Source: SZUA-217 sp964194555 (GTDB lineage Bacteria > Actinomycetota > Acidimicrobiia > Spongiisociales > ZC4RG35). From it: a stretch of 64,000 bases of DNA. The notes beneath the pieces were generated by a model. It was not told where the DNA came from. It saw nothing but the letters and a program-made list of their open reading frames with translations, and did no database searches. The first letter of the stretch is position 1; each line of letters starts with the position of its first letter. The position numbers and the translations under genes are program-made. Where the stretch lies: NCBI GenBank assembly GCA_964194555.1, contig CAXMMT010000007.1:1-64000 (forward strand), in the 5' to 3' direction. Of the stretch, positions 16,651-25,674 are shown piece after piece.

Positions 16651-17652
16651 ATGGCTGATCACACCACCGTGATCCTCGATGGCGAGGAGGTGCGCATCAG
16701 CAGTCCGGGGAGGGTTGTGTTCCCCGTGCAGGGTTGGACGAAGCTCGATGTGGTCGAGCACTTCGTTCGTGTAGCCGGGGGTGCCGTTCGTGGGATCAAA
16801 GGTCGGCCGACGATGCTCAAGCGGTATATGGAGGACGTGACGGTCGATCCGATCTATCACAAGCGTGCGTCGAAGAACACCCCCTTCGAGACTGTCGATA
16901 TCAGGTTTCCCTCACAGCGACCCGGGCGGATGAACGTTCCCCGCACCGGGGCCGACGTGGTTCGACTGGCCCAACTCGGCTGTCTCGATTTTCACCCATG
17001 GCCTGTCAGAGCCGAGGATATCGACCATCCCGACGAACTCCGACTCGACTTTGATCCCACGCCGGGGATCACCTTCACCCAGGTCAAGCAGGCTGCCGCC
17101 GGAGCAAACGAGCTTCTTGGCGAGGTCGGATTGGTCGGCTGGCCGAAGACATCGGGGAGTCGTGGGATGCACGTGTACATGCGTATCGAGCCCATCTGGG
17201 ATTTCTTCCAAACACGGAGAGCGGTGCTTGCTTTTGCCCGCGAGTTGGAGCGGCGGATGGAGGGCCTGGTCACCACCAAGTGGTGGAAAGAGGAGCGAGA
17301 GGGTGTGTTCGTGGACTACAACCAGAACGCCCGCGACAAGACGATGTCCTCGGCGTATGGGGTGCGGCCCACCGGCTTTGTGTCGACTCCGATCACCTGG
17401 GATGAGTTGGACGATGTCGCAATCGAGGACTTCCCGCTCGGTGGTTTTGTCGATCGCTGGGATTCGGTCGGTGACCTCACCGCCGGCATTGACGATTCAC
17501 ATGGACAGATAGGCACCCTGATGGAGTGGGTGATTCGTGATGAGGAGAACGGCATCGGTGACGCCCCCTGGCCTCCCCACTACCCCAAGATGCCAGGCGA
17601 GCCACCTCGGGTCCAGCCTTCGAAGCAACGACGACCAGACGACGAGTACTAG
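16651..17652 (+). CDS. LigD-type primase-polymerase domain protein (NHEJ)
   Basis: A 333-residue stand-alone polymerase domain of the archaeo-eukaryotic primase superfamily, as in bacterial LigD. Catalytic aspartates are Asp133 and Asp135 (RLDFDP). Other conserved blocks are KTSGSRGMHVYM with the catalytic His, and DYNQNARDKTMSSAYGVRP. It fills or extends DNA ends with ribonucleotides or deoxynucleotides during non-homologous end joining. The ligase and phosphoesterase domains of full LigD are absent; an ATP-dependent ligase gene lies 6 kb away at 22987. No Ku gene was seen in the window. Confidence 0.92.
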   Translation: MADHTTVILDGEEVRISSPGRVVFPVQGWTKLDVVEHFVRVAGGAVRGIKGRPTMLKRYMEDVTVDPIYHKRASKNTPFETVDIRFPSQRPGRMNVPRTGADVVRLAQLGCLDFHPWPVRAEDIDHPDELRLDFDPTPGITFTQVKQAAAGANELLGEVGLVGWPKTSGSRGMHVYMRIEPIWDFFQTRRAVLAFARELERRMEGLVTTKWWKEEREGVFVDYNQNARDKTMSSAYGVRPTGFVSTPITWDELDDVAIEDFPLGGFVDRWDSVGDLTAGIDDSHGQIGTLMEWVIRDEENGIGDAPWPPHYPKMPGEPPRVQPSKQRRPDDEY

Positions 17653-17673
17653 TGCTACACCTATGGAGACGAG

Positions 17674-18147
17674 TCAGACCCTCGAAGGCGACTCCGTCCG
17701 ATTCGTTGTGATCCCACTCGACTCGAGGCTGGCGCCGACACTCATGGCTGCGGCCAGCAACACGAGGTTCTTGAGTATGAACTCCCCTTCCACGGTCAAG
17801 TTGAAGGGGTTTCCGCTGTAGAAAGCAACGTCGGGCAGGATCACAAACACCAAGAAAGTTCCGATCATCTGAAAGACAAGGACCAGAAGCACCAGCCGAA
17901 GTGCTCGCCCTAGTGCCAGGCCAACGCCGACCAGAACCTCGATCACACCGAGAGCGGGAACAAACCAGTCCGAGTCGACCCAGTAGACGGTGGAGGCGAC
18001 CAGTTCGACCACCGGCGAGGAACCCACGATCTTGAGTGCTCCGAACCAAATGAACACGACCGCGAGTGACACCCGCAACGCCGGTGTCGACCAGCGTCGA
18101 AGGAAGGGGAGGAGAACCTTGTCGATCCGGGCGATGAGCGCTCTCAC
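17674..18147 (-). CDS. DoxX/DUF417-like membrane protein
   Basis: A 157-residue protein with four hydrophobic helices and the family features WFGALKIVG (about 35-45), IEVLVGVGLALG and a C-terminal EFILKNLVLLAAA segment. DoxX-like proteins are small integral membrane proteins linked to redox or respiratory roles; the activity here is unknown. The GTG at 18145-18147 is preferred. A longer frame reaching 18264 would overlap the start of the divergent gene at 18224. It is convergent with the LigD polymerase gene. Confidence 0.72.
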   Translation of the reverse strand: MRALIARIDKVLLPFLRRWSTPALRVSLAVVFIWFGALKIVGSSPVVELVASTVYWVDSDWFVPALGVIEVLVGVGLALGRALRLVLLVLVFQMIGTFLVFVILPDVAFYSGNPFNLTVEGEFILKNLVLLAAAMSVGASLESSGITTNRTESPSRV

Positions 18148-18223
18148 ACTCTGATCTTGCTTGAGTTTAGGGAGCAACCAGAAGTCGACTCGAAGCACGA
18201 CGTGGTCTCCGTAGGCTGAGCGC

Positions 18224-19105
18224 ATGGACCTCGATCGCACGACTCTGCAGAAGAACATCAACAAGCTCTATCGGCGCGAGCACGATGATCTCGGCAACTC
18301 AGAGACCTATCGGATGCTCGATGAAGCTCGTCGTTGGGACTTGAGTGCAACCTTGGCCAGCGGGGGTGTCGTTGGCTTCGCTCACGTGAATGTCGCCGAC
18401 TGTGGAGTCCATGTAGCGGCGGCCGTCAACGCATGCCTCGACACCGATGCCGATACGGTGCTCGCCATCAGTGTGCTGCATGCCTTCACCGAAGAAATGG
18501 AGTTCGCACGCAGGGACGTCGCCGAAGGAGGCTCCTCGTCGGAGCATGCCACATGGGGTATCCAGGGACCGGGTCTCGACTTCCGCGACCAGTGGCGAGG
18601 GGACCACGCCATGCGCAGTCTGCGTCACTTCTGGGCCGCTGAGACCAAGCGTCGTGGCATCACCGACCGCAGAGTCGTCGAGCGCTATCCCTACCTTGCC
18701 GGCGGTAAGCCAGGTGACCTTCCCAACGTAGACGAGGTGGTTCGGATCGCTGAGAACGCGGTAATCGTGACCACCGGGGATCAGTTTCACCACGGCATCG
18801 GGTACGGCACACCGCGAGCTAGCGCCCTCGAGGTTGAGCCGGATGGTTTGCTTGCCGCTCGCAGCAGCATGGAAGCGGGGATGAGGCTGATCGAAGTTGG
18901 TGACTATTGGGGATACAACCAACACTGCGTTTCCGCGAAGAGCGATGATCGCGACGTCGCTCAACTGTTTCGCTATCTGAGAGGGCCGTTGCGTGGGACG
19001 CTGCTCGATATCGGTCTGTCGGACTCGACCGAGCTTTACGACACCCCGTCCCCAACCTGGGCCGCCGGCGGCTTCATGAAGTTCGAGAAGGTTGCCCGAA
19101 CGTGA
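18224..19105 (+). CDS. conserved hypothetical protein
   Basis: A soluble 293-residue protein I do not recognise. Features are a glycine-rich turn followed by histidines (GGVVGFAHVNVADCGVHVAAAVNAC, about 47-70), LAISVLHAFTEEMEFARRDVAEGG, an internal FHHGIGYGTPRA, and a C-terminal GTLLDIGLSDST. The His and Asp content of the first block could bind a metal, a little like MEMO-type proteins, but the match is too weak for a call. It ends 10 bases before the convergent frameshifted oxidase gene. Confidence 0.6.
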   Translation: MDLDRTTLQKNINKLYRREHDDLGNSETYRMLDEARRWDLSATLASGGVVGFAHVNVADCGVHVAAAVNACLDTDADTVLAISVLHAFTEEMEFARRDVAEGGSSSEHATWGIQGPGLDFRDQWRGDHAMRSLRHFWAAETKRRGITDRRVVERYPYLAGGKPGDLPNVDEVVRIAENAVIVTTGDQFHHGIGYGTPRASALEVEPDGLLAARSSMEAGMRLIEVGDYWGYNQHCVSAKSDDRDVAQLFRYLRGPLRGTLLDIGLSDSTELYDTPSPTWAAGGFMKFEKVART

Positions 19106-19115
19106 TCTAGTGATG

Positions 19116-19513
19116 TCAGCCGGTGATGTTGTCGCGCCCTACGAGCTCGCCGTCGACTCCGTTGCGGGCACCGAACTCCTCGGCTCTGTCCTCACCCATG
19201 TAGAGGCCGCCTGAGCGTGGCGATCCGGCGCACCTCCTCGAGGTCATCAGATATTTCGACCGTTCCCTCGACAAGGACATACCCATAAGGAGGTTCTTCA
19301 TAGTCGACCACCAGAGCTGCTCTCGAGTCGGCGGCAAGATTGCGCGCCTTCAGGCTGCTGTACCAGGCGTTGAAGACAAGATCCTCTCCTTCGACTATGA
19401 AACACACAGTAACGACATGAGGCCGTCCATCAGGCCTCAAAGTGGCCAGCTTGCTGGTGTGAGTGCGTCCGGAAAGAAAAGGCCAGGCCCTCTGATCTAC
19501 TCATCTGTCGCAT
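19116..19513 (-). pseudogene. pyridoxamine 5'-phosphate oxidase-family gene with two frameshifts
   Basis: Three reading frames must be joined to rebuild a typical F420- or flavin-binding PPOX-fold protein of about 130 residues. The N-terminus (MSRSEGLAF, from ATG 19504 or 19513) runs out at an AAAA run (19477-19480, TTTT on the coding strand), where one extra base shifts the frame. The middle (LSGRTHTSKLATLRPDGRPHVV ... EEVRRIATL) runs to about 19206-19215, where a second shift is needed to reach GLYMGEDRAEEFGARNGVDGELV and the stop at 19116. Two lesions in a short gene argue for a pseudogene, though homopolymer sequencing errors could explain the first. Confidence 0.75.
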
Positions 19514-19514
19514 C

Positions 19515-20243
19515 TCAGAGGGCGTCGCGTTTGCGTAGTGCCCAGGTGAGTACCACAAGACCGACCAACACCGTACCCGCGATCTTGGCAACACCTCCGC
19601 CGACGCCGGCAACGACCGGGCCGAGAGCCTCTGAGGCTTCATCGCCGAACACAGAAGCCATATCTGCGTAGATCGACAGGGCAATTCTCCAGATCGAGAA
19701 CTGGGCAATTCCCGGCACGGCGGAGGCGAGGATTGTCTCCACGACGATTATGTAGCCGAGGCCGACGAGGAGGGACCTGGGCACCAGATACCCAAGAGGC
19801 ACGAACACAGCCGCGTAGCCGATTCCGGCGGCTACGAAGAGTGCAAGTCCGGGCAATGCGATCGAGATGTCAGCTCCTAATGCGACGGTGGCCAGGGCGG
19901 TCGTCAGCCAACCGCCAAGAGCAACAGTCAGGACGGCGGCGATCGCAGCCAGCATCGAGGAGATGGCCAGGGACAAGCGAGACATCGGCCTCATGTAGAT
20001 GTAGGGGAGGGTCCCGGCATCCCTCTCCTCGCGCAAGGTAGCCACAGTGAGTATCAGGGCCGCAATGGCGAATGAGTAGCCCGCGATCGCGATGATGTCG
20101 GAGTAGAGACCGGCCAGTTCGTCTGGGTCGGCATCGAAAGCGGCAAGCCAGTACACGAAGCCCGGAACCGAGGCGAGAGCCACGAGGCCGATGACTCTCC
20201 ACTTCCGCATTAACCGGCGATACAGGTGACGCGCCAGAACCAT
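19515..20243 (-). CDS. ABC-2 type permease
   Basis: A 242-residue protein with about six hydrophobic segments. It begins MVLARHLYRRLMRKWRVIGL, has a soluble loop (TLREERDAGTLPYIYMRPMSR) after the second helix as in ABC-2 permeases, and ends with a basic tail. It is the last gene of a four-gene set; its ATG overlaps the upstream ATPase stop (TGATG). It should pair with the ATPase encoded at 20243-21160. The substrate is unknown. Confidence 0.82.
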   Translation of the reverse strand: MVLARHLYRRLMRKWRVIGLVALASVPGFVYWLAAFDADPDELAGLYSDIIAIAGYSFAIAALILTVATLREERDAGTLPYIYMRPMSRLSLAISSMLAAIAAVLTVALGGWLTTALATVALGADISIALPGLALFVAAGIGYAAVFVPLGYLVPRSLLVGLGYIIVVETILASAVPGIAQFSIWRIALSIYADMASVFGDEASEALGPVVAGVGGGVAKIAGTVLVGLVVLTWALRKRDAL

Positions 20244-21160
20244 CAGCTTCCTTCGACCAGGTATCGAAAGACCGACTCCAACGACTCGTCTAGAGGCTCA
20301 ACATTTGTGATGCTGATAGCCGAGTCCAGAGCGACCTGGGGCAACAAACGAGCCAAACCTCCCGCATCGGAAGCTTCGATCCGAAGCTGGCCATCTTCGA
20401 CATGGACACCCACGACGCCATCGGAACCGATCAGCTCCGCCGCCAATTTTCTTGGCTCGGAGCACTCAACGAACACCTGAAGGGGTCTGTCGGTCATGGC
20501 GGCCCGAATCGTCGGAACGCTTCCAACGGCAGCCAACCGGCCATCCACCATCGCCACGACACGATCCGCCATCCGCTCCACCTCCACAAGCACATGCGAG
20601 GAGACGATGACGGTTCGTCCGGCCGCTCCGAGGTCCTTGAAGAGTTCGATGAGCTGCGCCCTTTGCACCGGATCGGCGCCATTGAGAGGCTCGTCGAGTA
20701 GCAAGACGTCCGGGTCGGTCACCAGGGCAGCGGCAACTTTGGCGCGCTGACGCATTCCCTTGGAGAACCCACCAAGCTTGCGATGAGCGCTGTCGAGAAG
20801 CTCGACAGTTCCCAGCACAGTCTCGGCACGACCTTTGGAGTCATCGACGCGGGCTAGACGAGCCGCCAGCTCGACAAATTGGCGCCCGGTCAGACGCTCA
20901 TAAATGGCTTCGTCCTCGGGGACGAGCGACATTCTCTGGTAGATGGCCGAGTCGGCTCTCGGATTCACGCCGAGAACTGTCACCTCGCCCTGTGACGGGC
21001 GTTGCAACCCGGCTATCACCCTCAGCAGAGTCGTCTTACCTGCACCGTTGGGCCCGAGAAGTCCCGTGACACCAGGCCCGAATCCAATGGAAACCTCGCT
21101 GACCGCAACCTTGGGCCCAAACCACTTGGAAAGCTCGGTGACGACGACGGTATCGGTCAT
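20243..21160 (-). CDS. ABC transporter ATPase
   Basis: A 305-residue ABC ATPase with Walker A GPNGAGKTT (about 38-46), a degenerate signature GFSKGMRQRAKVA, Walker B VLLLDEPLNGADP and the H-loop IVSSHV. The C-terminal 90 residues form the small extra domain found in CcmA/DrrA-type exporters. It overlaps both neighbours in the operon. It differs clearly from the first ATPase of the set, so the operon may encode one heterodimeric exporter or two systems. Confidence 0.9.
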   Translation of the reverse strand: MTDTVVVTELSKWFGPKVAVSEVSIGFGPGVTGLLGPNGAGKTTLLRVIAGLQRPSQGEVTVLGVNPRADSAIYQRMSLVPEDEAIYERLTGRQFVELAARLARVDDSKGRAETVLGTVELLDSAHRKLGGFSKGMRQRAKVAAALVTDPDVLLLDEPLNGADPVQRAQLIELFKDLGAAGRTVIVSSHVLVEVERMADRVVAMVDGRLAAVGSVPTIRAAMTDRPLQVFVECSEPRKLAAELIGSDGVVGVHVEDGQLRIEASDAGGLARLLPQVALDSAISITNVEPLDESLESVFRYLVEGS

Positions 21161-22038
21161 GCCAGTTTCCGATATCGCCGGCGAACAATGACGACCGCTG
21201 CCACTACGACCACCACGACCACAGCAACGGACGTCCAGACTCCGAAACCTGCAATCTCGGCGGGATATTCGACAGTGTCCTCGAACAGGGCATCGCGGAT
21301 GATTCGAGGGTGTTGGTCAAAAGCCAGCAAGGATGCCCAGCGTGCTCCAGGGAAAGATGCCTCGGCCACTCTGGCGGCGATGCCTCCGCCGGCTGTCAGC
21401 AGCCCGAAGAAGGCGGCGGCGGCGATTCCGGTTCTGTCTATCAGAGCCGAAAGAACGAAGACAATGGCGCCGTTGAGTGCAATGAATGCAAGAGTCGTCA
21501 CCGGAACCTTCCACAAGACGTCCAGTGTTTCCCCCATGTACGGAAGAAACCCGTCGCTGGCGATGAGTCCGAGACCGAGGTGCAAGACAATCTGGGGGAC
21601 CATGTAGATCGCCGCGACCACCGTCACAAAGGCACCCACCTTCGAGACGAGATATCCGTCCACTGTCAGTGGCCGGGAGAAATAGACCGAGAGAACGCCC
21701 CTACTGCGGTCCGGTATGAGCAGAAGTGGTCCCGCCAGAGTCATGAACAGCAGGGAAATGGCCGAGTAGAAATCGAATAGGCCGCCGTAGGTCGGAACAC
21801 CCTCACGGAGACTCTCCTCGATGTTTCCTATGGCCCAGTGAATACCAATGAAGACTGCGGCCGCGATGAGGCCGACCGAAAGCAGTCCCCACGGGATGAT
21901 CTTGAGCATTGCCTTGCGGCGTAGACCTAGTACCCGTCGAATTCCGTCCTTGTAGACGGCCGATCTTGCTCCCGATGGTCCAGTGCGAGGCCCGTCGTAG
22001 GTGCGGTATCCGCGGTCGTAGATGATCTGGTCTGTCAC
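21157..22038 (-). CDS. ABC-2 type permease
   Basis: A 293-residue membrane protein. It starts MTDQIIYDRGYRTYDGPRTG, a short soluble N-terminus typical of ABC-2 permeases in actinobacteria, and continues with about six helices, including a loop PLLLIPDRSRGVLSVYFSRPLTVDGYL after the second. The GTG start overlaps the upstream ATPase by 4 bases and its end overlaps the next ATPase by 4. The product forms the membrane part of an exporter with unknown cargo. Confidence 0.85.
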   Translation of the reverse strand: MTDQIIYDRGYRTYDGPRTGPSGARSAVYKDGIRRVLGLRRKAMLKIIPWGLLSVGLIAAAVFIGIHWAIGNIEESLREGVPTYGGLFDFYSAISLLFMTLAGPLLLIPDRSRGVLSVYFSRPLTVDGYLVSKVGAFVTVVAAIYMVPQIVLHLGLGLIASDGFLPYMGETLDVLWKVPVTTLAFIALNGAIVFVLSALIDRTGIAAAAFFGLLTAGGGIAARVAEASFPGARWASLLAFDQHPRIIRDALFEDTVEYPAEIAGFGVWTSVAVVVVVVVAAVVIVRRRYRKLA

Positions 22039-22946
22039 GCGTCTTCTCCTTGGCGAAGAAAGAGGTCCTCGAGCGAAGCTGAACCTCTGACCATGCGAAC
22101 CAGGCCGGAGCCGACGCCCGCCGCCTCTTCGACGATGGCCTGCTCGAGGGTCTCATCGCCAGGTCCGACAACGAACCGATGCCCTTCAACGGTGGTGTCA
22201 AAACCTCTCGCTCGGAGTCTGGTGGCCACCATCTCAGCATCATCGAGCACCTCGACCAGCACAGTTCCCAGCCTCTCGAAACCCTCCAAGGGACCCGAAC
22301 GAAGAAGACTTCCTCCGTCGAGCATCACTACCCAGTTGCAGGTGTCCTCGATGTCGGTCAGTACATGTGAGCTGATGATGACGTTGATATCGAACTCGCC
22401 CAGCCTTCTGATCAGTCGGAGCATCTGCACCCGTCCCTCAGGGTCTAGACCGGAAGCCGGTTCGTCCAGCAGAAGAAGATCCGGATCGTGAACGATCGCC
22501 TGGGCGAGTTTGACTCGCTGCTGCATTCCCGTGGAGAAGTCGCCAAGGAAACGGAATCTCTCTTCCTCCAGGCCGACCAGGAAGAGGGTCTCTGATGATC
22601 TTCGCTTCGCCTCTCGGGAGGGGATGCCGGCGAGCTGGGCTGCATAGGAGACAAAGTCGGCTGCTGTTTGATCCTTGGGGAGGCATTCGACTTCGGGCAT
22701 GTACCCGATACGTGCGCGCACGGCGAGGGGTTCGGTCTGTGGATCGTGACCGAGGACACTCATCCTCCCGGAAGTGGGATGAAGGAGTCCCAGCATCAAG
22801 CGGAGCATCGTTGTCTTGCCCGCTCCGTTGGCGCCAACCAGACCGGTGATTCCCGGAGGCACCTGAAGGGAAAGATCTTGGAGGGCAACCACGTCGCCGT
22901 AATCGTGGGTCAGGTCGGAGACCTCGAGGATGCTGCTCAGACCCAT
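22035..22946 (-). CDS. ABC transporter ATPase
   Basis: A 303-residue ABC ATPase beginning MGLSSILEVSDLTHDYG. Walker A is GANGAGKTT, the signature FSTGMQQRVKLAQA, Walker B LLLLDEPASGLDPEGR and the H-loop IISSHV. A C-terminal accessory domain follows. The ATG at 22944-22946 is preferred over a long upstream extension that runs into the ligase gene in another frame. It heads the four-gene exporter set and lies 40 bases after the DNA ligase gene, so it may share its transcript. Confidence 0.9.
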   Translation of the reverse strand: MGLSSILEVSDLTHDYGDVVALQDLSLQVPPGITGLVGANGAGKTTMLRLMLGLLHPTSGRMSVLGHDPQTEPLAVRARIGYMPEVECLPKDQTAADFVSYAAQLAGIPSREAKRRSSETLFLVGLEEERFRFLGDFSTGMQQRVKLAQAIVHDPDLLLLDEPASGLDPEGRVQMLRLIRRLGEFDINVIISSHVLTDIEDTCNWVVMLDGGSLLRSGPLEGFERLGTVLVEVLDDAEMVATRLRARGFDTTVEGHRFVVGPGDETLEQAIVEEAAGVGSGLVRMVRGSASLEDLFLRQGEDA

Positions 22947-22986
22947 TGCCGCGAAGTGTGGCAGCTTCTCGCCGCCACCATGGCGG

Positions 22987-24006
22987 TCAGACCACGACGT
23001 CGCGGAAGCCTGGCCCTTCAGGACGTTCCAACTGGTCCATTGTGCACTCCGTGGCGTCCTTGTCGGGACGCCAGCGGTGAAAGCGGGTGGCGTGACGGAA
23101 GCGGTCTCCTTCGAGCTGGTCATAGCTCACCTCAACCACCACGCCGGGTTTCACCGGTGTCCACCGGTTGTCTTTGCCTGCCGACCAGCGGCTGGGGCCG
23201 CCCGGAGCGCGGGCAGCCTCGTCGAAGCTCTCATCGGACCGCAACTCCATGAAGCGGTCGTAGATCTCCACTCGGTCAGCATTGGGGAATCCGGAACAGT
23301 GTCCGATGAAGTGAAAATCGCTGTTGTCGTTGTACAGCCCGAGGAGCAGCGATCCGATCTTCCCGCCATCCTTATGCTCACGAAAACCGCCGACCACGAC
23401 GTCGATCGTGCGACGGTGCTTGATCTTGATCATCGCCCTTTTGCCATGCTGATAGGCCAGGTCAGCTCGTTTGGCAATGATCCCGTCACATCCGGCCGGT
23501 TCGTATTCGTCGAACCACACTTTGGCGACATCTTCGCTCGTTGTCTGCGGGGTGAGATGCCAAGGATGGGTGAGCTCTTCGACGAGAGCCACTAGATGTT
23601 GGCGTCGTTCGGAGAAAGGTTCCTCCTTCAGGCTCTCGCCCCGATAGGCAAGGATGTCGAAGGCGACCAATTCGGCCGGTGTTGCCTCCGAGAGCAGGTT
23701 CACCCTCGACTCGGCGGGATGGATGCGCTGTTGCAGCGAGTCGAAATCTGTGACCCCGTCGACTACAACCACGATTTCTCCATCGACCACGGTGCCGGGT
23801 GGTAGTTGTTGCAGCGCCGCTACCAGCTCCGGAAAGTAGCGCAACAGGGGTCGTTGGTTGCGTGAGTCCAGTCTCAGATCTGGTGCCGACCAGGAGAGGG
23901 ACCGGAAGCCGTCCCACTTGGGCTCGTAGACGAAGTCCCCTTTCGGCCAGCGCTCCGACACCTTTGCCTCCATGGTCTTCAACGGTGCAGGAAAGGGATG
24001 GCTCAT
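22987..24006 (-). CDS. ATP-dependent DNA ligase (LigC/LigD-ligase type)
   Basis: A 339-residue ligase. The nucleotidyl motif KxDGxR is present with Lys30 (EPKWDGFR), then motif III (DGEIVV), motif IV (CDGIIAKR) and motif V (MIKIKHRRTIDVVV). A C-terminal OB-fold domain ends with RHATRFHRWRPDKD. It seals nicks using ATP and, with the polymerase at 16651, probably serves in end joining or base-excision repair. The ATG at 24004-24006 gives the canonical start MSHPFPAPLK. Divergent from the YihY gene. Confidence 0.92.
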   Translation of the reverse strand: MSHPFPAPLKTMEAKVSERWPKGDFVYEPKWDGFRSLSWSAPDLRLDSRNQRPLLRYFPELVAALQQLPPGTVVDGEIVVVVDGVTDFDSLQQRIHPAESRVNLLSEATPAELVAFDILAYRGESLKEEPFSERRQHLVALVEELTHPWHLTPQTTSEDVAKVWFDEYEPAGCDGIIAKRADLAYQHGKRAMIKIKHRRTIDVVVGGFREHKDGGKIGSLLLGLYNDNSDFHFIGHCSGFPNADRVEIYDRFMELRSDESFDEAARAPGGPSRWSAGKDNRWTPVKPGVVVEVSYDQLEGDRFRHATRFHRWRPDKDATECTMDQLERPEGPGFRDVVV

Positions 24007-24042
24007 TGGAAGTGATTGTATTCCCGATAGCCTGAGCGACCG

Positions 24043-25044
24043 ATGGTGGCCAAGATCAGATCCGGAGCGCATTTTGCCTTTGACATTCTTCTCGCTGCGG
24101 CTCATGAATACGGAGTCGATCGTGTCAGCCGGATGTCTGCAGCCGTTGCCTACCGAGGCATGTTCGCAATCGCGCCGATGTTGATTATTGCGGTTGGTGT
24201 TCTAGGCGCCGTCGTCGGTGGTTCGGAGGAGGCTCAGCAGGAAATCTTCGAGTCAATCGAACGCTTCGCGGGAGCGGAAGTAGCCGACGCGTTGACGACT
24301 TTCGTGTCGTCGGCGGTGACCGTGGGCAACACCGCGGCGATTGTCGGGATCATCCTGCTTCTGTGGACGTCTTCGAGTCTTTTCTATGAGATCCAGAACG
24401 ATCTGAACGACATCTTCCACGTCCCTTACGAGTACACCTCCGGCATCATGGGGTTCGTCAAGAAGCGCGGCGTTGGGTTCCTGTGGGCTGTAGGACTCGG
24501 CATAACCCTGATCGCTGTTTGGTTTCTGAATCTGCTGTGGCGATTCTTCGGAGGTGTCTTTCCCGACGATCTCTCATGGGTTCACCGTCTCATCGCCCTT
24601 CTCACGCCGCTGGTCTCCGTCATCGTTCTGCCGGTCCTGTTTGCTCTCATATTCCAGTCGATGACGGCGATCAAGGTCCGATGGCGGGCGGTGTGGCTCG
24701 GAGCGATCTTCACCGCTGTCGTTTTCCTGACGGCTGCCTACGGAACCGGTCTCTACTTCGCTTGGGATGACGGTGCTTCCGCTCTATCCCTTGCCGGTGC
24801 GTTCTTCGTCCTCCTCCTGCTTGCCTACGTCCTGGCCAGTGTGTTTCTCTTTGGAGCGGTGGTCACCAAGGTCTACGACGACTTTCTCGATGCGGGCGAC
24901 ATCAAGTCACCAAGCCTCCGCGACAAGGAGACCGGCCCCACCCCGAACGTGCTGATCGCAGAGCCTCCCGAGCCAGTGCCGGTGGCCACGGTTTTAGCCT
25001 TTCTCGGTGGTTTGTTCGTCGGCTGGCGGCGCAACCGTCGTTAG
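24043..25044 (+). CDS. YihY/BrkB family inner-membrane protein
   Basis: A 333-residue protein with six hydrophobic helices between residues 35 and 280 and the family block AAVAYRGMFAIAP, LLLWTSSSLFYEIQNDLNDIF and AAYGTGLYF. BrkB/YihY proteins are widely conserved and their role (often guessed as transport or ribonuclease BN, now doubted) is unsettled. The C-terminal 50 residues are soluble and proline-rich. It starts with ATG at 24043, divergent from the ligase gene. Confidence 0.88.
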   Translation: MVAKIRSGAHFAFDILLAAAHEYGVDRVSRMSAAVAYRGMFAIAPMLIIAVGVLGAVVGGSEEAQQEIFESIERFAGAEVADALTTFVSSAVTVGNTAAIVGIILLLWTSSSLFYEIQNDLNDIFHVPYEYTSGIMGFVKKRGVGFLWAVGLGITLIAVWFLNLLWRFFGGVFPDDLSWVHRLIALLTPLVSVIVLPVLFALIFQSMTAIKVRWRAVWLGAIFTAVVFLTAAYGTGLYFAWDDGASALSLAGAFFVLLLLAYVLASVFLFGAVVTKVYDDFLDAGDIKSPSLRDKETGPTPNVLIAEPPEPVPVATVLAFLGGLFVGWRRNRR

Positions 25045-25097
25045 TGCCCTGTTACTAGTTCCCCACAAAGCTCTCTTCTCGAATAACCTCACATGCA

Positions 25098-25667
25098 ATG
25101 AACGTTGACATCGCCGGCTTCGTCACTGATCTGAAAGAGCATGCCACCGAGCATGGGTTTCACGTACATGACGAGCGCCACTTCGTCGAGACCTATTCAT
25201 TGAGACAGTCCTGGGAGGTCGATGTCCACCCGGAAGCCGGGTGCGGAGGTCCTATCGATCTGCACCTTGCGCTCGACGTCGACCCCAAAGTGGTTCTGTC
25301 GCTACGCGATCGGCTCGATGAGATGGACGCCGAGTTCGAGGAACCGGAGAACGACTACCACCTCGACCTCTATTTCAACTGGGCCGTGCCGCCACTGCTC
25401 AATCCTCCCGATCTACTGATTCTGGCAACCGATCTGGCAGGAATCGGGGGGACAACGTTGTCGACCGAAGTGTCTGCAATCGACTCTTATGCCGCGGTAA
25501 CGGACGCTCCTGAGCGCAGGCTGATGCTCCAGGGGAAGTCCTCGGTCAGCCTGGTCGACATCCTCATGGGCCGTGAGCAGCTATGCGAGGTTCTCGACCA
25601 GTCGCACGAGACCTCGGAGTATCTGCTCGACCGTGTCGAGGGATGGATGGAACTGCCCGCCCAGTGA
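25098..25667 (+). CDS. conserved hypothetical protein
   Basis: An acidic, soluble 189-residue protein, not recognised. It has an N-terminal helix, a WEVDVHPEAGCGGPIDLHLALDVDP strand region and a C-terminal helix (ILMGREQLCEVLDQSHETSEYLLDRVEGW). It has no signal peptide or membrane segment. It follows the YihY gene on the same strand after 53 bases and is convergent with the next gene 7 bases away. Confidence 0.65.
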   Translation: MNVDIAGFVTDLKEHATEHGFHVHDERHFVETYSLRQSWEVDVHPEAGCGGPIDLHLALDVDPKVVLSLRDRLDEMDAEFEEPENDYHLDLYFNWAVPPLLNPPDLLILATDLAGIGGTTLSTEVSAIDSYAAVTDAPERRLMLQGKSSVSLVDILMGREQLCEVLDQSHETSEYLLDRVEGWMELPAQ

Positions 25668-25674
25668 CGCACCA

